Counted from the first letter of the stretch, positions 38,945 through 47,512 are shown. The stretch is 64,000 nt of DNA from Chloracidobacterium sp. (GCA_016720705.1 JADKKB010000007.1:2277485-2341484), one strand, 5' to 3'. Numbers and translations are program-made. Notes: generated by a model from the letters alone, not told the origin.

Positions 38945-39832
38945 TTACTTCGGCGGCTTAGCATCGAGGAAGTCGGTGACCATTGGCACGATAACGGACA
39001 TCTTGTTCATCAGCGTGACGTGGGTTGTGTTGGGGATGATGGCGAGTCTTGATTCGGATCGCGGAAACATGTCGCCGTGTATATAGCCGCCGCCCTTGAG
39101 GCGGTACATTTCTTCAATGTGATCGAACCTTACACCGTCGGCGTCGCCGTTGATGAAAAAGAACGGAGCTTTGGTGGCTTTGAGTTTCTCGGAGCCAAAG
39201 TCGTATGGCCTGATGGCCGCAGCTTTGATGTGATTGAAGAAATCGGGGAATGAGTTCGGCACGGGGTTTAGTACTTCACGCTCGGTTTCGGCGGGCGTGC
39301 CCTTCATCATCTCCACGTTGAAGTTTGGCCAAAAGTCGTTTGCTTCCTTGACCCATCCGTCGCGGCGGAGCGGGGCTGAGATGATGACAACCTTTCGCAC
39401 TTTGTCCGGATGGAGGATCGCAAACTCCATCGCGACACCGCCGCCCAAGCTGTAACCCATAACGTCCGCTTTAGGGACCTTAAGATAATCCATCAGCCCT
39501 GCCACATCGCCCGCGAGGTTTTCATAAGTAATGTCGCGTTTGATGTCGGCAGTTCGCCCGTGGCCCTGCATATCGACGGCGATTACTTTCCGTGTCTTAG
39601 CAAGCTCGTTGATCCAAACGCTCCAGTCGCCCGATATCGCCATAAACGCCCCATGCAGCAGCACCAGCGGCTCGCCCTCCCCACGTATCTCGTAATACAT
39701 CTTGAGCCCATTCACCGGCGCATAGCCCGTAACCGGTTTCTGTTGCTGCCCTAACGCGACTCCGGAAACGAACACCGTCAGGAGCACGGCGGTGAAAAAA
39801 AACATTGTCTTCGAGTTATGTTTTCGTTTCAT
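38945..39832 (-). CDS. Alpha/beta hydrolase, secreted
   Basis: 295 residues with a signal peptide (AVLLTVFVSGVALG) and the alpha/beta hydrolase core: oxyanion HGAFM in LVLLHGAFMAIS, nucleophile elbow GYSLGG, catalytic Asp in FFINGDADGVRF, and His in NTTHVTLMN. The substrate is unknown. The start at 39832 overlaps no gene; MarC lies immediately upstream. Its 3' end occurs a second time at 36396-36512. Confidence 0.9.
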   Translation of the reverse strand: MKRKHNSKTMFFFTAVLLTVFVSGVALGQQQKPVTGYAPVNGLKMYYEIRGEGEPLVLLHGAFMAISGDWSVWINELAKTRKVIAVDMQGHGRTADIKRDITYENLAGDVAGLMDYLKVPKADVMGYSLGGGVAMEFAILHPDKVRKVVIISAPLRRDGWVKEANDFWPNFNVEMMKGTPAETEREVLNPVPNSFPDFFNHIKAAAIRPYDFGSEKLKATKAPFFFINGDADGVRFDHIEEMYRLKGGGYIHGDMFPRSESRLAIIPNTTHVTLMNKMSVIVPMVTDFLDAKPPK

Positions 39833-39853
39833 AAATTGTAATGCGGTCTAGGG

Positions 39854-40441
39854 CTACTTTTTCATGAAGGCCGAGATTCCGTCTAGGAACATTTGAACTG
39901 AAAGTATTACGAGCAGCATTCCCATCAGACGCTCCATTGCGATGAGGCCGCGTTGCTTCAATAGTTTGAGCAGATAGGGTGCAGAGATGAGTATCGCCGC
40001 ACTCACCGCCCACGCGATCGAAACTGCGCCGAGGAGACCGGCTGTTCCCAGATTACTCGACTGTTTTAACAACAAGATCGAAGCGAGCACGGAAGGCCCG
40101 GCGACCAGCGGGACCGCGAGCGGAACGAGAAAAGGTTCACCTTCCGGTGTTTCGCCAACGAGGCCGCCCTCGACCGGGAAGATCATACGAATGGCGATAA
40201 TGAAAAGAATTATCCCGCCCGCGATGCTAATTGATTCCTGTCGCAGCCCGAGAAGCTGGAGAATGTATCCACCGAGAAAAAGGAACAGAAGAAGTATGCC
40301 GAGAGCGAGCAGCAGTTCGCGGATCAAAACCGGCCGACGCCGCTCCGTCGGGACGTCTTTGAGCACCGCAAGGAACGGCGGTATGTTCCCTATCGGATCC
40401 ATGATCAGAAACAACGTCAAAGCGGCGAACAGTATTTCCAT
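39854..40441 (-). CDS. MarC-family integral membrane protein
   Basis: 195 residues with about six transmembrane helices. Family motifs include DPIGNIPPFLAVL near the N terminus and ITAGG-like ISIAGGIILFIIAIRMIF, PLAVPLVAGPSVLASILLL and MERLMGMLLVILSVQMFLDG. MarC was named for a multiple-antibiotic-resistance locus but a drug-export role was not supported, so transport substrate is unknown. Confidence 0.93.
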   Translation of the reverse strand: MEILFAALTLFLIMDPIGNIPPFLAVLKDVPTERRRPVLIRELLLALGILLLFLFLGGYILQLLGLRQESISIAGGIILFIIAIRMIFPVEGGLVGETPEGEPFLVPLAVPLVAGPSVLASILLLKQSSNLGTAGLLGAVSIAWAVSAAILISAPYLLKLLKQRGLIAMERLMGMLLVILSVQMFLDGISAFMKK

Positions 40442-40471
40442 ATTGCACCATATTACACGAATCGCCTTTAG

Positions 40472-41074
40472 TTAGTTATCCTCCTCTATCTGCGGTGCTC
40501 CGGTCTTAACGTCGCCGTCGCGTTCGTAGGTTATGCAGATGATACCTTTTGGGGCGATCTGGCTGCTGGTTACCTTGAAGGCGGCGGGGATGTTGCCGTC
40601 CTGGAACAGGCGTTTGCCGGGACCGAGGGTGATCGGGATTATCATTAGCTCCATCGCGTCGATGAGATCGTTTTTGAAGAGCGTCTGACACAGATTTGCG
40701 CTGCCCATTACGTATATGTCCGGGCCGTCCTGAGCTTTGAGCTCGCGGACCTTTTCGGCGATGTCGCCGCCCAAAAAGACGCTCGGCTGCCAATCGCTTG
40801 AGTCACGAGTATTCGAGGCGACGTACTTTGTCGCGGTCATGACGTTCGGCCAGAAGTTCGAGTGCGTCGGCCAATATTGCTCGAACACATCAAAGGTCTT
40901 TCGCCCCAACAGCAGATCGACAGGCTTAGCCAGCCGCTCCTGCACCACCGCTCCCGTCACCTCGTCCGCAAACGGAAAAAACCACCCGCCATGCTTAAAC
41001 CCGTCGCCGTCATTTTCCTCATTCTGTATGACGCCATCGATCGTCATGAATTCAGCTACAATTAGTTTTCTCAT
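40472..41074 (-). CDS. Dihydrofolate reductase-like (RibD C-terminal domain) protein
   Basis: 200 residues with the RibD-C/DHFR-like fold: MRKLIVAEFMTIDGVIQNEE at the start, LLLGRKTFDVFEQYWP (NADPH region), IYVMGSANLCQTLFKNDLID, and PITLGPGKRLFQDG. It is a stand-alone paralogue, not a fused RibD, common as one of several copies in soil bacteria. Substrate unknown. Confidence 0.9.
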   Translation of the reverse strand: MRKLIVAEFMTIDGVIQNEENDGDGFKHGGWFFPFADEVTGAVVQERLAKPVDLLLGRKTFDVFEQYWPTHSNFWPNVMTATKYVASNTRDSSDWQPSVFLGGDIAEKVRELKAQDGPDIYVMGSANLCQTLFKNDLIDAMELMIIPITLGPGKRLFQDGNIPAAFKVTSSQIAPKGIICITYERDGDVKTGAPQIEEDN

Positions 41075-41107
41075 GTTTTCCTTTTCTAAAGCTGATGTTT
41101 GGGCACT

Positions 41108-41635
41108 TCAATTCTTTATTTCTTCCCAACTCAATTTTCCAAGTTGAATTTCTAAAATCTCCAAGGCGTTCGCTAAGGTTTGCCAATACATTTCATCGAT
41201 GATCTTGTCTTTAGAGTCTATTGAACGCACGAAGACACCCCCGTCGTCCGTGTATTTGACGATTTCAAGTCTCTTTGTCTTTCGTCCAGACTTTTTGGGA
41301 AGCTCGGCTCGAAATAAACGGGTTTCTTTTCGGTTTCGAAACTCTCTTAAAAGCCCAAAGAACCTTTCGAACGCCTTTTCTTCATCGTCATTTTCCCGCT
41401 CAAGAAGCATCCTGCGCCAACCTTTTGTTGACTCGTAGAAGTTCAACTTCATTGCGACCCAATTGTTGAATTCCGCATATGAAGGCTCGGTATTCCTCAT
41501 GATCTTCTTCCAACCTGCGCTACTCCGATATCCGCCTAGGTAGTTGTAGAGGGCGGTAATCGACTGCGAAGGATCGATATACATCGCGGGGCGTTTGCCA
41601 ATTGCATCGAGCATTTCATAGAAATCTTCATTCAT
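41108..41635 (-). CDS. Hypothetical protein
   Basis: 175 residues, soluble, highly charged. Its N terminus (MLDAIGKRPAMYIDPSQSIT) resembles an I-x-x-RP-x-MY-x-x-x-x-SI pattern seen in small proteins often found in toxin-immunity contexts, but no toxin is adjacent. The function is not known. Codon use looks AT-richer than its neighbours. Confidence 0.65.
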   Translation of the reverse strand: MNEDFYEMLDAIGKRPAMYIDPSQSITALYNYLGGYRSSAGWKKIMRNTEPSYAEFNNWVAMKLNFYESTKGWRRMLLERENDDEEKAFERFFGLLREFRNRKETRLFRAELPKKSGRKTKRLEIVKYTDDGGVFVRSIDSKDKIIDEMYWQTLANALEILEIQLGKLSWEEIKN

Positions 41636-41674
41636 GATTCGTGCGCTCCCTTCTTATATTCGCTCAGCATCAAC

Positions 41675-42109
41675 TCACCCTTTTCCATTCTTATTCTCAA
41701 ACCCAAACGCAACCGCCGCTTCGAGGACATCGGTGTTTATATCTTTTAGAGTTTTGAACCTGATGCAATAGCCGGTCACGCTCGCTTTACCGAGGTCTTT
41801 GGCGTATGTTTCGGCTAGGTATTTCTTGTCTTCGATACCGAGGATATAGACAGAGATCCCGGTTTTGGTTGCGCTGAGGCCGATCTGGTAGAACTCGCTG
41901 ACTGTCCCATCGGCGTACTTATGCGGGCGAGATCCATACCCGATATCCGGATCAGTCACGACCTTTCCATCTGCGTTCTTACCGTCGAGAAACCATAATT
42001 TGGCAGTCGGATTTATTTGCACGATCATGTCGTGCAACGCCTGCAAATCGGTGCGTTTCGGTTCCGCGTGGCTGGCGATGTATTCGTCGATCTGTTTTTG
42101 AACTGTCAT
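41675..42109 (-). CDS. DUF1801-domain protein
   Basis: 144 residues, matching the DUF1801 pattern: VQKQIDEYIASHAEPKRTDL, then QALHDMIVQINPTAKLWFL and YKTDGKYAEGT-like PHKYADGTVSEFYQIGLSAT. The fold is of the YdhG/YjhX-like alpha-beta type, of unknown activity. No neighbour defines a role. Confidence 0.8.
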   Translation of the reverse strand: MTVQKQIDEYIASHAEPKRTDLQALHDMIVQINPTAKLWFLDGKNADGKVVTDPDIGYGSRPHKYADGTVSEFYQIGLSATKTGISVYILGIEDKKYLAETYAKDLGKASVTGYCIRFKTLKDINTDVLEAAVAFGFENKNGKG

Positions 42110-42164
42110 ATTCGGTCCGATGTTGTCTCAAAACCTAAACGTGCCCTGTTTTTAGACAATATTT

Positions 42165-42243
42165 AGCCGCAGATAACGCCGATGACGCAGATCTATTTAG
42201 GACCTATCTGTATTTATCCTCATCATTTGCGTGATCTGCGGTC
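42165..42243. repeat. Dispersed palindromic repeat
   Basis: CCGCAGAT at 42167-42174 pairs with ATCTGCGG at 42234-42241, and the interior holds the further related pieces GATGACGCAGAT and CATTTGCGTGATC. This resembles the common GCAGAT-type dispersed palindromes of many bacterial genomes. It lies between two minus-strand genes, upstream of the DUF1801 gene. Confidence 0.6.
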
Positions 42244-42267
42244 AAGATCATCTCACTATTTACAACC

Positions 42268-42771
42268 TCATCGCTGTTCCGACAAGGTAGCCAACAGGTC
42301 TTCGAGCTGGCCGAGTGTGGCGGTGAAACCTTCCTTGAATCCCATCGCGACCATCCGCTCGAGGCGTTCGAGCGATTCGTTATAGATCGAGACGTGAACG
42401 GTCGTCGTGCCGTCTTGCTCGGTGAAGTTCAAATCCCAATCAGAGCCCGGCAGTTCGAGGTTTTCCTCATCGTCCGCAAAGGCACAAAACATCTTGAAGT
42501 TGGTCGTCGGAGTAATGGAAGTATATTTCTGCACCTGCCAACGCTCCGCACCTTCGGGCGTGACCATCGCGTAGAATCTGCGACCGCCAACCTCAAAATC
42601 CATCGCCTTTGTTCGCGACAGAAACGGTTTCGGTGCCCACCATTGATCGAGCAGTTCCGAGTTTGTGTATGCTTCCCAAACGAGTGTGCGTTCAGCCGCA
42701 AACGTTTTCGTGATCGTGACCGTCTTGGTCTCTTTGTTTACTTTAAAATCTAATGGATGATCCATATTCAT
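42268..42771 (-). CDS. SRPBCC/AHSA1-family protein (third in ArsR operon)
   Basis: 167 residues with the START-like AHSA1 fold: VTITKTFAAERTLVWEAYTN, then LLDQWWAPKPF, and a C-terminal helix ending MGFKEGFTATLGQLEDLLAT. It binds an unknown small hydrophobic ligand or partner. Last gene of the arsR-SRPBCC operon, starting within the stop of its predecessor (ATGA). Confidence 0.88.
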   Translation of the reverse strand: MNMDHPLDFKVNKETKTVTITKTFAAERTLVWEAYTNSELLDQWWAPKPFLSRTKAMDFEVGGRRFYAMVTPEGAERWQVQKYTSITPTTNFKMFCAFADDEENLELPGSDWDLNFTEQDGTTTVHVSIYNESLERLERMVAMGFKEGFTATLGQLEDLLATLSEQR

Positions 42772-43199
42772 TCTTTCTCCAAAAATTCCTTGAGCGAGAT
42801 ATTAACAATATGGTCCCAACCTTTCTCAAAATTGTGAATTGCCAATTCCGGCACTTCGCCAGGAAACGTTTCGATCCCCGAATGTGTCAGTTTTAGTCGA
42901 GTACTCTCACCATCAGCGAACAGTTCCCACGTGACGTACGAAACACCGCTATAGCCTTCGTATGTCCAAGTGTGCACCAGCTTTTTCTCGAGCACGACCT
43001 CGGTGACTTCGCAAACGTGCTTCCACTGTTTACCGGCTTCGTCGCCGGCGAGGAACTCGAACTTGAATCCGACCTCAGGGCGAAATTCCGCGAGGTCGAA
43101 GTACCACTGCTTCATCAGGTCATTTTCCGTCAGGGCTCGCCAAACTGTGTGATTGTCTGCCGCAAAAACCCTATCTACAATTACATTTTTTTCACTCAT
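42768..43199 (-). CDS. SRPBCC/AHSA1-family protein (second in ArsR operon)
   Basis: 143 residues, AHSA1-like: VDRVFAADNHTVWRALTEND, then LMKQWYFDLAEFRPEVGFKF. The C-terminal helix (NFEKGWDHIVNISLKEFLEK) closes the cavity. Overlaps both neighbours by 4 bp, so translation is coupled along the operon. Confidence 0.88.
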   Translation of the reverse strand: MSEKNVIVDRVFAADNHTVWRALTENDLMKQWYFDLAEFRPEVGFKFEFLAGDEAGKQWKHVCEVTEVVLEKKLVHTWTYEGYSGVSYVTWELFADGESTRLKLTHSGIETFPGEVPELAIHNFEKGWDHIVNISLKEFLEKE

Positions 43200-43702
43200 A
43201 TTTGTTCACTTTTCATCTTCGCCAATTCGTCGTCGAGCCGCGTGTAGCTTGTCTCCATGCCGTCGGTCATACCGGTTTCAAGGGCGGCATCGCGGTCGGC
43301 CTGCGAGGCAAACTTGATCGTGGTCGCGACGTTTGTGATGCCGTCGATCTCGTCGAACGTCACGGTGATGATCGATGGTTCGCCGCCCATTGAAACGCCC
43401 ATGTTGCCCGGGTCGAAGGCTTGCGTATGCACGATCTTGGCGTGCGGAACTACCTCAAGTACGTCGCCGGTGAATCCGAACTCCATGCCGTCTTCATCAT
43501 TGCGCCAACGCCACTGATACGTGCCGCCGACACGCATATCCATCTCGCAGACCGGCATCGACCAATTAGGCGGACCGGTGCACCAACGACGCAGCAGATC
43601 GGGTTCCATGTACGCCCGCCACACCAGAGTGGCAGCGGCATCAAAGCTACGTTTAACTAAAACCTCGGTTTCTGAGGGTAGACTTGCTTCGGCTGGTTTC
43701 AT
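43196..43702 (-). CDS. SRPBCC/AHSA1-family protein (first in ArsR operon)
   Basis: 168 residues, AHSA1-like: VLVKRSFDAAATLVWRAYME, then LLRRWCTGPPNWSMPVCEMD, and a C-terminal MTDGMETSYTRLDDELAKMK. It overlaps the ArsR-family regulator gene by 4 bp. Such ArsR-SRPBCC pairs are widespread; the inducing signal is unknown. Confidence 0.88.
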   Translation of the reverse strand: MKPAEASLPSETEVLVKRSFDAAATLVWRAYMEPDLLRRWCTGPPNWSMPVCEMDMRVGGTYQWRWRNDEDGMEFGFTGDVLEVVPHAKIVHTQAFDPGNMGVSMGGEPSIITVTFDEIDGITNVATTIKFASQADRDAALETGMTDGMETSYTRLDDELAKMKSEQI

Positions 43703-44034
43703 TTCATTCGCTCCTGTTTATCCTGTTGTTTCATCTCGGCAAGCAACACATCAAGCTGCTCAAACCTCGATTCCCATATCTTTCGGTACTGCTGCATCCA
43801 TTTATCGATCTCTTTCATTTTCTCGATCTCGAGCCGGTAGTAAATTTCCCGCCCACGCTGTTCCTGCGTCACCACCTCGCATTCCGTCAATATTCGCAGA
43901 TGCTTAGAAACCGCTTGTCTTGTCGTATCGAAATTCTCCGCAATCGCGTTCGGCGTCATCGCCTGCAACGCGATCAACGCAATGATCGCACGCCTCGTCG
44001 GGTCGGCTATGGCTTGGAAAATATCTCGTTTCAT
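43699..44034 (-). CDS. ArsR/SmtB-family transcriptional repressor
   Basis: 111 residues from the ATG at 44034 (MKRDIFQAIADPTRRAIIAL). The winged helix reads MTPNAIAENFDTTRQAVSKH, then LRILTECEVVTQEQRGREIY. The typical metal-binding ELCVCDL box is absent, so it is of the non-metal subgroup usually paired with AHSA1/SRPBCC genes. An in-frame ATG at 44070 lies inside the operator palindrome and was rejected. It probably represses its own operon through the two dyads upstream. Confidence 0.92.
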   Translation of the reverse strand: MKRDIFQAIADPTRRAIIALIALQAMTPNAIAENFDTTRQAVSKHLRILTECEVVTQEQRGREIYYRLEIEKMKEIDKWMQQYRKIWESRFEQLDVLLAEMKQQDKQERMK

Positions 44035-44049
44035 ATCGACGAACAGCAG

Positions 44050-44098
44050 TATGCAACCATTCAGTTGCATATGTCAAGTGCAACCGAATGGTTTCGTA
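44050..44098 (-). promoter_or_regulatory. Two tandem dyad operators for the ArsR operon
   Basis: Site one: TATGCAAC (44050-44057) and GTTGCATA (44064-44071), a perfect 8-bp dyad with 6-nt spacer. Site two starts 28 bp further: TGCAAC (44079-44084), 6-nt spacer, then GTTTCGTA (44091-44098), matching site one with two changes in the second arm. They lie 16 bp and 45 bp before the ArsR start codon. Confidence 0.65.
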
Positions 44099-44154
44099 AA
44101 ATTTAGAATGATAAATGTCGATAGAAACCTTTTGCGGTAGCTGGAGCGGGTCGA

Positions 44155-44628
44155 TCAATCCCAATCATTCTTAAGCAGCAGCTCTTCGATCCGGTAGGCG
44201 TGGAGCATCTCGTGCACGAACAAGTGGCGGAACATGATGAACACCGAATAGTGGTCGAACGCCTCGTGGACGGCGGTTTTCTGCCATTCGTCGGGCGTAA
44301 GCTGTTTTAGTCGTGTCACGAGAGCGGCACGTTCGCGTACGTATCTGTCTAGACTCTCGTCAAGATCTATTTCGAGCATCGCACCCGCCTCGTCCTCGGC
44401 GGAATTCTCTATCGTCTTAATGATCGGTTCCGGCGTGGACAAGATCAGATCGAGCCGCGCTCGAAACGCAATGTCCGACTGCGACAGGTGAATCGCGTGT
44501 TCGTAAGCCGACCATTTTGCCGGGCTGGGACGACGCTTCAGTATCTGCGGCGGCACCTCACGGATCAAAGGAATGATCACGCCGGGAGCCATCGCGAGCG
44601 CGGAGATCAAGGTGGTTGTATCGCTCAT
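44155..44628 (-). CDS. DinB-family protein
   Basis: 157 residues of the DinB/YfiT four-helix fold. The metal-site His residues are visible in SAYEHAIHLSQSD (helix 2) and FIMFRHLFVHEMLHAYRIEE (helix 4). These proteins are putative metal-dependent thiol transferases or hydrolases of diverse substrates. A five-unit 21-bp repeat array lies 25-130 bp upstream of its start. Confidence 0.88.
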   Translation of the reverse strand: MSDTTTLISALAMAPGVIIPLIREVPPQILKRRPSPAKWSAYEHAIHLSQSDIAFRARLDLILSTPEPIIKTIENSAEDEAGAMLEIDLDESLDRYVRERAALVTRLKQLTPDEWQKTAVHEAFDHYSVFIMFRHLFVHEMLHAYRIEELLLKNDWD

Positions 44629-44652
44629 AACATTTTACGATCGCACGAATAT

Positions 44653-44757
44653 TCAGCGAAAGTAGCCAAACATTCAAATAATGTAGCACGACATAATGTT
44701 GATGTAGCCCAACATTCAGCGAAAAAACACAAGTTTTCAAAGAAAGTGGACTGCTTT
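44653..44757 (-). repeat. 21-bp tandem repeat array upstream of the DinB gene
   Basis: Five consecutive 21-bp units. Units at 44653, 44674 and 44695 share GTAGC followed by CAAACAT, ACGACAT or CCAACAT. Units at 44716 and 44737 keep the TCA...GAAA part but are diverged. ATGT-N6-ACAT dyads stand in units two and three. The 21-bp period is two helical turns, which would place bound dimers on one face. The rest of the 44629-44971 gap holds no gene. Confidence 0.75.
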
Positions 44758-44971
44758 TGCTGCATCGTGACCGGCTTGTAAATGTTCATCGCGTAAATTA
44801 ATCCCTTCGCGACCAGAGTGCAAGGGTTCGTGAAGAAGTTTAGTAGTTTCGTAAACCACCTTCGGTGCTTCGTGCTGGATTTACGAGCCCAACAGCCCTA
44901 TTTTTTTGAGCATTAAGACTCAAGGATATGACAGAACCAACCTTCCGTTCTTGTTGAGCTACTAACCTTCT

Positions 44972-45721
44972 ATGAAACTACTATTTGCAGTTCTCTTTTG
45001 CGGGCTGATCGTCACTACAACTTTTTCGCAAACCGTCCGTTCGTCTGTCTCTGTTGTCGGCGAAGCCAAAATGAGTATTTCGCCCGATCAGGTCGTCTTC
45101 ACTTTTGAAGTGGTGACCGCTGACAAGGACTTGGCGGTCGCCAAGCGGACGAACGACACTCGCTCTGCAAAGACGCTAACGGCCGCCAAAGTATTTCAGA
45201 TCGGTGCGCAGGATATTCAGACGGACAGCTTGACCATTTCGCCGCAGTACACTGGCTCCAAAGACCCTCGCGGGGAGCATGTGCTGATTGGCTACGAGGT
45301 GATCAAACGAATCTTTATTACCCTAAAGGAACTCGACAAGATCGACACCTTTCTTTCTAAAGCTATCGAGGCTGGGGTAAACCGCGTCGTTGCTATCAGC
45401 ATCGAGAACAGCCAGATGCAAAAGTTTCAAGAAGAGGTGAGAGCGATGGCCGTCAAAAACGCCCAGTCCAAAGCCCGAACATACGCCCAACAGCTTGGAC
45501 AAACCGTCGGCAGAGCTTATGTGATCAGAGAGGACGGTGCAGATTCACCATCTTTCGATACTGGTAGTGGTTCAGGGAGTGGCGACGGTAATGGCATGGG
45601 AGCATCCGAGAACGGCAACATCGACACGCCAACAAATCCATTTGTCCGTCAAGTCACCTTTGCTCTTGGCCAGATTGAAATCGAAGAAAAGGTGTATGTG
45701 ATTTTCGAATTGATTCGTTGA
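44972..45721 (+). CDS. SIMPL-domain (DUF541) periplasmic protein
   Basis: 249 residues with a signal peptide (LLFAVLFCGLIVTTTFS). The SIMPL/DUF541 domain reads VSVVGEAKMSISPDQVVFTF, then QDIQTDSLTISPQYTG, and AVKNAQSKARTYAQQLGQTV. A Gly/Ser-rich insert (SGSGSGDGNGMGASENG) precedes the final strand. E. coli YggE is the best-known relative, linked to oxidative stress; the molecular role is unclear. Confidence 0.9.
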   Translation: MKLLFAVLFCGLIVTTTFSQTVRSSVSVVGEAKMSISPDQVVFTFEVVTADKDLAVAKRTNDTRSAKTLTAAKVFQIGAQDIQTDSLTISPQYTGSKDPRGEHVLIGYEVIKRIFITLKELDKIDTFLSKAIEAGVNRVVAISIENSQMQKFQEEVRAMAVKNAQSKARTYAQQLGQTVGRAYVIREDGADSPSFDTGSGSGSGDGNGMGASENGNIDTPTNPFVRQVTFALGQIEIEEKVYVIFELIR

Positions 45722-45765
45722 ACGTCGCACTCACACTTCACACAACGCAAAACTGGACGACAAGC

Positions 45766-45981
45766 TTACACTGCCGCCACGCGGTTGAAGACCGTATCCC
45801 TTTCCACGGCTTCGAAGCCTGCACGTTCGATCGTTTCGATGATCTCTTGCTTGGTCATTTTGACTTCGCCCGCGGACTCGACGGAGTAGCTGTGGGTGAG
45901 CTCGCCGCCGTCGGTGAGGCGTAAGTCGAGGTCGTTGGCGCCGAAGTGGAGTGCGGTCTGGGCGGTGGATTTGTCCGGCAT
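45766..45981 (-). pseudogene. Copy of the mqnE 3' end (first)
   Basis: The reverse strand reads 71 residues from ATG: MPDKST, then AQTALHFGANDLD and DGGELTHSYSVES, ending FEAVERDTVFNRVAAV. Residues 7-68 match the last 70 residues of the intact mqnE at 48717-49826, with DLRL in place of GTIT. It overlaps the stop of the TPR gene by one base. It has no radical-SAM cluster residues and cannot be active alone. Confidence 0.85.
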
Positions 45982-47309
45982 TAGTTCGGTGCTACTCCTA
46001 GACTCTGCAGTGCTGACTGAGCCTGCTTATTGTTGGGGTCAAGCTTGAGAACCTTCCTAAATTCGGTTATCGCCTCAGCTTTCTTGCCTAACTCACTGAA
46101 CATCATTCCGCGAACGAAGTAGATCGCGGGTTCGTTGGGACTGAGCTTGACCGCCGCGTCATGGTCGGCATTAGCGAAGCTCATCATGCCTTTCATACCT
46201 TGAGCGTAACCACGAAACGCGAAGCACGCCGCCGCATCGGATTTTAGCCGGATGCATTCAGTCAGAGATTTGATCGCACCATCGTAATCTTTTTCCGAAA
46301 CCTGTCGCCTGCCTTCGGTAGCAAATGATTCTGCCGTCGGCTGCGGAGGCCGGGGTGTTACCGGTTGCGTTGCAACGGGCGCCGGAGTTGGAGCTAATTT
46401 GGCAAGCTGTGTCTTCGCGGTGTAGTTGTTCGGCTCAAGCGCGAGCGCCGCGCGGTAATCGGCGATAGCTTTTGCCCGTTCGCCTTTCTCTGCAAAGAGT
46501 GCGGCCCGGAGACTGTACAAATAGGCGCCCGGCTCGAGCGTGATCACCATCGTATAATCCTCGATCGCCGCATCGATATTGCGCTTCGGATTGAAGAATG
46601 GCGAGGAATGAACGGTCGCTCGTAGGGAGTAAGCACCGACATGATCAGGGTTAAGCTTTATCGCGGAAGTGAAGTCGGCGATGGCCATATCGTTCTTTTG
46701 CTCGAGTGAATAGGTATAGCCACGCTGGTAGTAAGCCTCAGCAAGCTCTCTGGTATTCCCATTTTTTGTCAGGATCTCGACAGCACGATCAAGATCAGGT
46801 ATGAGCGAAGAGAACCCAGTGCCCATGAAATATCCTCGCAAGCTCGTTCTAACTAGCAGTGCCTCGCCCTTTTTTGGATCAAGTGCAAGAGCCTTATCAA
46901 AGTCCGCATATGCTGCCTCGCTGGCTTCCTTCCTAATATTCTTGGAAAGGGCTTCATCCTTGAGAAATGTGTTTCGAGCTCTTCTGTCGTAGATAGATCC
47001 TCGCCGGAAGTATATCTCACCGCTAGCAGGTGAACTCGCGACAGCCTTATTCGCATCGGCTATGGCAAGGTCGAAATCGCCTTTGCTCGCATACACATCG
47101 GCACGCGCGATCAGGGCGTCGACAGACTTAGGATGCCTACGAATGCATTCCTCCGCTTTCGCAAGAGCCTGAGAGTAGTCCTTGGATTTCTGGGCTGCGG
47201 TCGTAGTCTGCTCAACGTCGGCAACACAATGTGGCTTGTTCTGTGCGGCTGTCAAAAGAGAGCCAGAGAGAATAACCGTAAATAAAAAAGATATCCTAAT
47301 TTGGTTCAT
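45981..47309 (-). CDS. Secreted TPR-repeat protein
   Basis: About 442 residues from the ATG at 47309, which gives the signal peptide MNQIRISFLFTVILSGSLLT with TAAQ cleavage; an ATG at 47324 adds five residues. It carries about eight TPR units, for example KSVDALIARADVYASKGDFD, then LAIADANKAV; the second set at residues 320-440 is separated by a Pro-rich linker (TPAPVATQPVTPRPPQP). It lies between two mqnE 3'-end copies. Likely a scaffold in the periplasm; partner unknown. Confidence 0.87.
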   Translation of the reverse strand: MNQIRISFLFTVILSGSLLTAAQNKPHCVADVEQTTTAAQKSKDYSQALAKAEECIRRHPKSVDALIARADVYASKGDFDLAIADANKAVASSPASGEIYFRRGSIYDRRARNTFLKDEALSKNIRKEASEAAYADFDKALALDPKKGEALLVRTSLRGYFMGTGFSSLIPDLDRAVEILTKNGNTRELAEAYYQRGYTYSLEQKNDMAIADFTSAIKLNPDHVGAYSLRATVHSSPFFNPKRNIDAAIEDYTMVITLEPGAYLYSLRAALFAEKGERAKAIADYRAALALEPNNYTAKTQLAKLAPTPAPVATQPVTPRPPQPTAESFATEGRRQVSEKDYDGAIKSLTECIRLKSDAAACFAFRGYAQGMKGMMSFANADHDAAVKLSPNEPAIYFVRGMMFSELGKKAEAITEFRKVLKLDPNNKQAQSALQSLGVAPN

Positions 47310-47331
47310 CTTGTGAAGCCTCATATTATTC

Positions 47332-47512
47332 TCACACTCTCTCTACTCGATTGTAGACTGTATCCCTTTCCACTGGCTCAAACCCCGCTCGGTGGATCAT
47401 TTCGATGATCTCTTGTTTGGACATCTTGACCTCGCCGCCGGATTCGACGGAGTAGCTGTGGGTGACTTCGCCGCCGTCGATGAGGCGTAAGTCCAGGCCG
47501 TGCGCCGAAGCT
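47332..47512 (-). pseudogene. Copy of the mqnE 3' end (second)
   Basis: No start codon. The reverse strand reads LDLRLIDGGEVTHSYSVESG, then EVKMSKQEIIEMIHRAGFEP, ending ERDTVYNRVERV and a stop at 47332-47334. It matches mqnE's C terminus and shares DLRL with the copy at 45766-45981. The 5' boundary near 47512 is approximate. It ends a few bases before the TPR gene. Confidence 0.85.

Noticed and set aside
44653..44757. Short repeats as a CRISPR array
   Set aside because: Units are contiguous without spacers, and no cas genes are nearby.
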